Shown here piece after piece: positions 55,473 to 64,000 of a stretch of DNA of 64,000 nt. The DNA lies in the NCBI RefSeq assembly GCF_000687475.1, contig NC_057322.1, positions 1,674,001-1,738,000 of the forward strand. Reading direction: 5' to 3'. The DNA is from Ustilaginoidea virens (Eukaryota > Ascomycota > Sordariomycetes > Hypocreales > Clavicipitaceae). The notes beneath the pieces are model-generated. The model did not search any database. It had not been told where the DNA came from and worked only from the letters and a program-made list of their open reading frames with translations. Each line of letters opens with the position of its first letter. The stretch's first letter is position 1. A program made the position numbers and the translations under genes.

Positions 55473-56758
55473 ATAGCCTGCCCATTCCATCTCATCTCGA
55501 CGGTTCGTGTGCGCTGTCCTTGTCCCTTTTGCAAACGGCGCAACCACAATCGCCCGACCAGTGTCTTCTATTTCCAGCCAAATCTCCCGCCGAGCACACA
55601 CCCCCCGGGCCAGAACTGCCCGCCGTGGGGCGACGGGGGGTTCCATTGCGAGCGGCGAGCTGGCCCCGCCGAACGAACCGCTGCTCTAACTGACTCGGCG
55701 GGATCCGGCACCCGGCCTCGTTGGGGGACCGGTCCTCGCTTTGCTTGTGCGTACCCGGTACATGGATGGGGGGCAGGGCGAGTCGTGCGCTGCCTGCGGA
55801 GCCGGGTCATCAGGCCAACGTGACTTCGACTTCAGTCAGTCCTTGGCGCCAGGCGGCTCCGATCCGGCCGCGGGTCCACAAGTTTTGGCGGCGGAACGCA
55901 AGAGACGACGCAGGGACGCAAAAAAAGTGTAAAAGATGATGATACATAATTAGAATAATAAAAAAATAAAGATTAAGAAGAAAAAAAAAAAAAAAAAAAA
56001 AAAAAAGGAGGGCCTGGCGGCCAGCGAAACGAAAACCTTGGCGGGGCGGGGGAGGAGAGGGAGCGACACCATCGGCTCAGCCGACGGTATCCGCGGAGGG
56101 AACCGCGGGAAACAGAGAGATGGGGCAGTTGGGCGCGAGTAATGGGAGGGCATGTGATGTGAAGAAAGAAGGAAACGATGCTGGGAGGAGGAGGAGCGGC
56201 GGGCTGTGCCATGAGCGATGGTCGTGCGTGCCGTGCCGTGCTGCGCCGTGTTGTGCTGTGTATTGCTTTGCTGTGTTCGCGGCTTGTGCCCTCCGGCCGA
56301 TGCTCACGGGCCCGATGGTGATGCTATGTGACGGTGCGTTGGATGGCAGGTCCGCATGGCATGCGCTGGCGTGCATCTGGCTCGGATTTCGGTCGAGCTG
56401 CCCGGCCCGACAAAAAGGCTTGTCGGCCGCCCCTCCGTCTCATGGTGCATGTCGGCCTGACGTGCCCGGCTTGTCTCATCGTCAACCCGTCGCCAACACC
56501 GCAGGAGCAGCAACATGTCTGTCTGCCAGGCCCATGGTCCCCTGCCCGAGCTACTACCGCCCGCTGCGCCGACTCCATACCGAGCCTGCCCGCCCTTTTG
56601 TGCAAATCATCCCCCCCCCCCCCCCCTTCTACCAGACCACCACGCCAGCCATCGCCTCCCCCAACTTCGCACCTCCCGTCATTACCCTTCCCCCCCAAAC
56701 GCCGCAGCACGCTCGCCAAACCCCCTCCACCAAGAGCACGAACAGCAACCCCTGCCGT

Positions 56759-57186
56759 CTAGTTTATCAGGATCGAGGCCTACCGCACGTCAGCGAACCC
56801 CCAGGCATCGCGCCTCGGCCCCCCGTTCATCCCACGTACCGCCATCAGCACACAGCATATGCTTATGTAGGGGCTCAGCCGCTCGCCGACCCTGGCGCTC
56901 TTCCAGAACACGCCCATGACGCTGGGGACGCCCCCGGTCAGCGCTGGCGGGGGATTTTTTTGAGTCATCGCAGGAGCTGGCGGGTTCGGCTTACCCGTTC
57001 TTGTGGCGGTCCATGATGCCGGGCGTGAAGTGGTGGACGTAGGCGCTCGTGCAGATGAGCAGGAGGAGCACGAGCAGCAGGGAGCGGAAGTTGAAGAGGG
57101 CGGACTGGGTGCGGGGGAGGAAGGGGTTGGTTAGCTAGCATTTGCGAGGGTTGGGGGCGGCGTGAGGGGGGAGGGCAGCGTACCAT
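56759..57186 (-). CDS. Kish/TMEM167-type small secretory-pathway membrane protein
   Basis: Four coding exons: 57184-57186 (the ATG alone), 56995-57104, 56840-56921 and 56759-56779; donors GTACGC, GTAAGC and GTACGT; phases close to 71 aa, the family length. The protein reads [19 protein letters not shown], then [31 protein letters not shown] and CCVLMAASILIN. This is the kish pattern: a short hydrophobic N-terminal signal-anchor and a second hydrophobic end. Kish proteins sit in the Golgi and are needed for constitutive secretion in animals; the fungal role is inferred. The gene is divergent from TAF13, with 415 bp between starts. An intron falls directly after the start codon. Confidence 0.9.
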
Positions 57187-57601
57187 GGCGGTGGGCGGAC
57201 TGGCGGGGAGGTGGAAGCGGGATGATTGTCGAGCAGCTCGGGGATGGAAATTGTTGTGGTTGTAAATGTGGTGATGATGATGATGATGTTGAAGCTTGTG
57301 CTGGTTGGCAGGCAAACCACGGACGACCACGGCCGTACTGCGTAGGAGGAGGTAGGTTGGCGTGGGGCAGCTGCCAATTGCGCTGCGTGGATGCTGGAGC
57401 AAAGATTCGCCGAAGCCGAGCCCGCCCCGGTGACCGCATCCTCGAGCAAAGATGCATGCTCACACATTCTCACGCCAACCTGGGAGTTGCAACATTAACC
57501 CCCGGCCCACAGAGAGCATCATCGCCAACGCGTTCCAGACGAACCCTCGTCTGTATTCCTTCGCAGAAGAACACCCAGCATCGCCAACCCGCCCCACCAA
57601 C
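57187..57601. other. Divergent promoter region, kish / TAF13
   Basis: 415 bp between opposite starts. It includes a GAT trinucleotide tract (57271-57288). No further gene is seen. Confidence 0.6.
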
Positions 57602-58124
57602 ATGGAACCCCGAGCAAGAGCCGGCAAAAATGTCGGCAAAATGAACTTTTCCCACAACGAGCGTACGCCGCGTCCCCTCCCCTTTTGTTTTCTCACCCAA
57701 AACATCAAGCTCATCTGCAAGCGGGCGCCCAGTCGCTCAGCTCCTCTACGCGCACGGCGACGTCAAGAACCCCCTGCCCGAAACCATCCGCGTGCTCGAC
57801 GAGATCCTCACCGACTTCATGCAGTCCATCGCGTTTGAAGCCACCCGCGCGGCGCACTACTCGGGCCGCCAGAAGATCAAGTACGAGGACTTTGAGTTTG
57901 CGTTCCGCAAGAACCCCGCCTTCCTGGGCAAGGTGCAGGAGGTGTTTGAGAAGCAGAGGGAGATCAAGAAGGCGCGGGAGATCCTGAGAGACGGCGAGGA
58001 CGAGATCATCAAGGACGCCGCCGAGGAGCAGAAGAAGAGGGAGAGGGCGCGGCCCGAGGAGGAGCTGGGCGAGGCGGATGACGATGTCGAGGCGGAGGCG
58101 GATGCGCTGGGGAAGAAGAGGTAG
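57602..58124 (+). CDS. TAF13: TFIID subunit TAF13 (histone-fold)
   Basis: Two exons, 57602-57662 and 57733-58124, GTACGC donor, phase 1; 150 aa. The spliced protein reads MNFSHNEL then AQLLYAHGDVKNPLPETIRVL, EILTDFMQSIAFEATRAAHY and QKIKYEDFEFAFRKNPAFLGKVQE. This is the TAF13 histone fold with the GD.KNPLPET motif between helices and the Lys-rich DFEFA.R loop. An acidic, charged tail (EEELGEADDDVEAEAD) follows. TAF13 pairs with TAF11 within TFIID at RNA polymerase II promoters. Confidence 0.95.
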
Positions 58125-58956
58125 TGCGGGTGAGGCGTGGGAGGGGAAGGGGGCTGCCTGCATTGGGGCGGGCGTTTGGACACGAGGCAGGCGTTTTGGC
58201 ATCATTTTGCTTTGGCGATGGCATGGCGGGGGCGTTTGGGTGAATTGGCTATTCGGGCTGTTGCGATGGGGCGTGTTTATGAGGCTGCATGGGAAACTCG
58301 TCGGTGACGGTTAATGGTTGTTTGCGCAGCGACATTGATGCGTAGGGCAGCTGCCTCTCGATGCTCTTGATAATGGGCTTGACGGAGCCGCTTCGCAGCA
58401 GAGGGCTTTGCCGGTGGATGCCGGTGGATGCAGGTTGATGCTGCAGTTTATGCATGTCTAGACGCGTCAACTGTCACGCATTCGATGGAACCCGCCGAAG
58501 CTGGCAGCCGATTATCGGCGCCGACAGCGCCGACAGCGCTGCCACTGCGCCACTGGGCACGCCGTTGGCCCTCACCGCAGCCACCAACGGTGGCCTGCCA
58601 TGGGGTCGTGATGGACTGGTGACGAGCTCGTCTGCAGCGTCCATGCACTTGCACCAAGGAGCCACGCCGCTCCGATTCCGTCCTGTCCATTGCCGTCCAT
58701 GTAGTCGTCGTGGTTTGGCGTGCCGTCATTACATAGCACTGGCTTCGCTTCCATGATTCTTGCCAGTTATCAGGATATATATCTGCCGGCCACACTCTTG
58801 TCAAGAAAACCCATCCCAGAGTGACCAACTTGTACAGGCGTCTCAGAAAAGGCTCGTCGTCGAGACAGGCATTCCAAGTAGACGGGTTTTGCTCCCTGCT
58901 CGAGTTTTGTCACGTTTCCCATTCCTCCGCGCTCCTTGGATGACGACCAACTGCCG
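58125..58956. other. Intergenic region, TAF13 to EamA transporter
   Basis: 832 bp with no gene. It contains short repeats GCCGGTGGATGC (58411-58434) and GCGCCGACA (58518-58534). TAF13 3' UTR and the EamA promoter lie here. Confidence 0.55.
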
Positions 58957-60360
58957 ATGCCTTCGCCAGAAGATGCGGTGATTCGGCCGCGTCCGACAAC
59001 GACGACGTCGCAGGAAACGCTTGCAAACACTGCGCCGCTCCATGGAATGCAAAGGGCCTGGTCCCCCGACGGCCGGGGCAGTGCCAAGCTGCAGGCAGCA
59101 GAGTTTCAGAGACGGTCTCCGAGCCCGACGTTGAGCAGTCATTCATCATCATCATCATCATCGGCTGACGCCGCGGATGCCTGGGGCGGAATGCGCAAGG
59201 GGCAAACGTCGCTGGCGAAGCGGTTCTGGCTCGCAAACAGACCAGCCTTGCTGGTTGCCCTCGCGCAGCTGTTTGGCGCGCTGATGAACCTGAGCGCGCG
59301 CCTTCTGGGGCTGCAGGGCCCGGGGATGAGCCCCGTGCAGATGCTGCTGGTTCGGCAAGGTGCGACTTGTTTGTGCTGCGTCGCGTACATGTGGTGGAAG
59401 GGTATTCCTCATTTCCCCTATGGGCAGAGGGGGATTAGGGGGCTTCTCGTCGCTCGAGGTTGCGCCGGTTGCTGCGGCATCCTCGGCCTGTGGTGGTCGA
59501 TGATGTATCTGCCCCTCGCAGACGCCACCGTCATTACCTTTTTGGCTCCCGGGGTCGCCGGCTTCCTATGCTACTTTTTGCTCGACGAGCCCTTCACGCG
59601 TCTCGACCAAGCGGCGACGCTCGTGGCCCTGGCGGGCGTGGTCCTCATTGCGCAACCCGCCGCCCTGTTTACCGGGGCTTCTTCTTCGGCCGAGGGGGGG
59701 CACGGCTCGACGGCCGGGGACGCTGGCAGCCCGCATGGCTCGGTTCCCGGCGCACATGGTGATGCGACGCCTCAGGAACGGCTGTTTGCGGTCGGTGTAG
59801 CCCTGATCGGGGTGTTTGGCGCCGCAGGAGCGTTTGCCACCCTCCGGGCCATCGGGAAGCGTGCCCATCCGCTCATCTCGGTCAACGCCTTCGCCGCGAT
59901 AGGCACCGTCATGAGCATCTCGGCCCTGGCCCTGGGTCCCGTTTTGGACATTGGGCAACCGTCCCTGCGCTGGATGCGGCCAGCTTCGCCGAGGCAGTGG
60001 CTGCTGCTGCTCTCGCTGGGGGCGGCGGGCTTCGTCAACCAGTATCTCCTGGCGGCTGGGCTCGCGGCGGACAAGTCCAACCGGGCAAACGCCATGGTGT
60101 ACACGCACATGGTGTTTGCTGCGAGCTTTGATCGGTGGATCTTTGGGCACCGGATGGGCTTGGCGAGCCTGGCCGGGTGCACCTTGATCTTGGGGAGTGC
60201 CCTCGGGGTGGTGCTGATGAAGAAGAGGCCGCCGCGCACGACCAAGGCTGAGGATGTGGGAAGGCGCAGTGATCGGGACGGCGTGGCTGACAGGTCGCCC
60301 ATGCTCGTCGTCGGCGAGGCAGGCCACGCCGATGATGTAAGTCTGCGTGAATTTAGATAG
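58957..60360 (+). CDS. EamA/DMT-family membrane transporter
   Basis: One exon of 467 aa from the first in-frame ATG at 58957. An about 85-residue Ser-rich cytosolic N-terminus precedes roughly ten hydrophobic segments in two EamA halves. Examples are ALLVALAQLFGALMNLSARLL, LLVARGCAGCCGILGLWWSM and ADATVITFLAPGVAGFLCYF for the first, and LFAVGVALIGVFGAAGAFATL to LASLAGCTLILGSALGVVLM for the second. An insertion of Ser/Gly/His residues separates the halves. The motif YLPLADATVITFLAP marks the group containing yeast Ymr253c. The substrate is unknown. The last codons (GATGAT then GTAAGT) contain a donor-like site, so a longer spliced C-terminus is possible. Confidence 0.85.
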   Translation: MPSPEDAVIRPRPTTTTSQETLANTAPLHGMQRAWSPDGRGSAKLQAAEFQRRSPSPTLSSHSSSSSSSADAADAWGGMRKGQTSLAKRFWLANRPALLVALAQLFGALMNLSARLLGLQGPGMSPVQMLLVRQGATCLCCVAYMWWKGIPHFPYGQRGIRGLLVARGCAGCCGILGLWWSMMYLPLADATVITFLAPGVAGFLCYFLLDEPFTRLDQAATLVALAGVVLIAQPAALFTGASSSAEGGHGSTAGDAGSPHGSVPGAHGDATPQERLFAVGVALIGVFGAAGAFATLRAIGKRAHPLISVNAFAAIGTVMSISALALGPVLDIGQPSLRWMRPASPRQWLLLLSLGAAGFVNQYLLAAGLAADKSNRANAMVYTHMVFAASFDRWIFGHRMGLASLAGCTLILGSALGVVLMKKRPPRTTKAEDVGRRSDRDGVADRSPMLVVGEAGHADDVSLREFR

Positions 60361-60890
60361 ATGGGTAGGGGTTATCATCGCTCGGCCAGGGCAGAAGAGC
60401 AAATGGTCTCATCATGAAGCAAGCAAGCTTGCCCGAGTGTTGATTCGTGCCGCTGCATGGCCAGACACAGCCAGCGTTTCCCGCAGCGACCGCATAAAAG
60501 GAATGACTTGACAATGCCATGCGTGAGCAGGGTGCTCGAACGATAACAAGGAATGTTTTGCTCGAAAATGCTAAAAAGTAGAGGGTACCTCTATAGTGTT
60601 GAGAATAAGAAGTCGGCACTTGTCGACACAAGTCACGTGACCCCAAGATACCTTCCGACGCGACAAAACACCGACGACAAAAGTTGCAGGGTTGCGTCGC
60701 GCCACGGAGGAGGAAACCCGTTCGCCAAAGAAGAGCAAATCTCGGCCACCTCACACCGTCTTCACCCGTCTTCGCCCGTCTTCGCCCGAGGCAAAGCAAA
60801 AACTCCTCCGTCACCGTCCATTACATCCATTACACCTCGAGTGAACGAATCAACGGAACTCGTGGGCGCGTCACCACCAAACGTGCCAGA
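60361..60890. other. Intergenic region, EamA transporter to Rvb1
   Basis: 530 bp. A CCCGTCTTCG repeat (60760-60790) lies about 110 bp upstream of the Rvb1 ATG. No further gene. Confidence 0.55.
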
Positions 60891-63000
<2,110 letters not shown>

Positions 63001-64000
63001 CCTGTTTCTTCTCGTTTCTTTCCAGCGTGGGGGTCCTTTTTTTTTTTTTTTTTTTGTCGGGACGCTCGACAATGCACGTGGGGGGTCAAGTATTCAATGC
63101 GACTGGCGTCATTCGTCTGATTGTGTGTTTTTTTTTCTTTGTCATTGCCTTTTTTTTCTTTTCTTCCTTTTTCGTTTTTTTTTTTTCTTTTTTTTCCGTT
63201 GTTCTTTTTTTGCGTTGTTCTTTTTTATAAAATGGAAAGAGGGCAGAGATTGGGCGTCGGCCGGGACTTTTGGGCGAAATCTATTGCTTTTTCAAAAATA
63301 CCTGGTTTCACGCACATTTACAGATGCGCTGCTGGATGCTGCCCCTGTTCAACCCGAAAACGAAGAAAAGAAAAAAAAGAAAAAAAAAAAAGAAAAGAAA
63401 TCTCCCAGGGCGAGGCGAAAGAACAGCTAGCCGTGGCAGAACCCCAAGGGAGGAGGCAAGGAGGGCCAATCACGTACAAAGGCATGTAGAAAAAAAGACA
63501 CAATAAAGGGTGCTAAACTAAAATGCTCCCAAAGGGGTCAACCAAGCCTTGCAGGGCAGGGGGGGGGAGAGAGAGAGAGACAAGCAAGGGGCTTTCATTT
63601 TTGTTTCTCTCGACCCAAGTCTATGTCATGGCAGGTTTCTTCTGCGTGGCATGGAACAAAACCCGCGTCGCCTGGCAAATGTGAGACGAGACATTCAGGA
63701 ACTCGGAATAACGCACCAGCTACATACAGCCTGCAGGCAAAACCGCAGCTGCCATGGCCATCCTTGCCTTTGCCCTCATTCATCGGAAATCGTTCCTTCC
63801 TGCTGGCCCCCCCCCCCCCCCCCCCCCCCCCGCCTCTCTCCCAACCCCGTCTCACTTGGTCGACCACGCAGCTCACGTCCTTGCCCGAATCCCTTTTTTT
63901 TTTCTTTTTTTCTTTTTTCTCTCTTTCCCCGTCCTTTTCGGAGTCACCCGGCTGGTGGGTGGCACGCACGACATCCACACTCTTGCAGAGAGTCCTTTTC
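63001..64000. other. 3' flank of Rvb1, T-, A- and C-rich tracts
   Basis: No gene. T tracts at 63038-63054 and across 63128-63220, an A/G tract at 63361-63400, a GA tract near 63568-63580, C25 at 63807-63831 and T tracts at 63893-63915. The first 200-400 bp are probably Rvb1 3' UTR. Confidence 0.55.

Larger units (their letters stand above)
47324..56758. other. 9.4-kb region without a recognisable gene
   Basis: Both strands were scanned; open frames are short, overlap in several frames and lack family motifs. It holds a GCA tract (48277-48309), T23 (48968-48990), a 14-bp CTCACTGCCTGCTG repeat (49318-49424), G22 (54641-54662), an ACCGTGT heptamer repeat (55428-55472), A26 (55981-56006), and TACGGAGTA motifs (48783, 54917, 55169, 55176). 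The end near Sok1 is its promoter. I cannot exclude small multi-exon or noncoding genes. Confidence 0.55.

Noticed and set aside
57186..58124. Reading kish and TAF13 as one transcript unit
   Set aside because: They are on opposite strands with separate, clear starts 415 bp apart.

Overview
The window is a gene-rich stretch of nuclear DNA from a filamentous ascomycete (Pezizomycotina, most likely a sordariomycete). The evidence is the gene content (a Byr4-type cytokinesis regulator, an Uds1-domain coiled-coil protein, a SelO/Fmp40-type AMPylase, fungal-type complex I 78-kDa subunit, Atg37) and the gene structure: short introns of about 50-120 nt with GT..AG borders, CTAAC-like branch sites and fungal donors such as GTAAGT, GTACGT and GTGCGT. 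I see no bacterial-type operon, no tRNA or rRNA gene, no CRISPR array and no intact transposon. The species cannot be named from the sequence alone.

Layout. 1.2-4.4 kb: BYR4-like (minus). 7.6-8.8: XRCC4/Lif1 (plus). 9.0-10.2: aldo-keto reductase (minus). 10.8-13.0: SelO/Fmp40 (plus). 13.6-16.2: complex I NDUFS1/nuo78 (plus). 16.5-17.1: unrecognised protein (minus). 18.1-19.2: Atg37-type acyl-CoA-binding protein (minus). 20.7-21.7: RNase III (minus). 22.1-22.6: mitoribosomal mS33 (plus). 23.8-26.5: Pumilio-family protein (plus). 26.8-27.7: Pex39-like KPWE protein (minus). 28.4-30.6: mitochondrial PP2C, Ptc5-like (plus). 31.4-33.5: Mae1-type dicarboxylate transporter (minus). 35.3-36.2: Dsc2/UBAC2-like rhomboid-fold protein (plus). 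38.0-41.0: Uds1-domain protein (plus). 45.3-47.3: Tcp11/Sok1 (minus). 56.8-57.2: Kish/TMEM167 (minus). 57.6-58.1: TAF13 (plus). 59.0-60.4: EamA transporter (plus). 60.9-63.0: Rvb1 (plus).

These are mostly conserved housekeeping genes and I find no single pathway cluster. Loose themes are mitochondrion (NDUFS1, mS33, SelO, Ptc5), peroxisome (Atg37, Pex39-like), cytokinesis or septation (Byr4, Uds1) and nuclear machinery (XRCC4, TAF13, Rvb1). Several multi-exon genes were rebuilt exon by exon; in each the exon phases close to a whole number of codons and to the expected family length.

Two large gene-poor blocks (41.0-45.3 and 47.3-56.8 kb) hold tandem repeats, homopolymer tracts and dispersed short motifs (TACGGAGTA, TAGGTACCTA) instead of recognisable genes. 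The most unusual gene-structure features are an inferred 8-nt microexon and a GC-AG intron in the Mae1-type transporter, a coding exon consisting only of the ATG in the kish gene, and a run of 24-, 52- and 15-nt exons in NDUFS1. The most interesting protein is the small KPWE-motif protein at 26.8-27.7 kb, a candidate Pex39.
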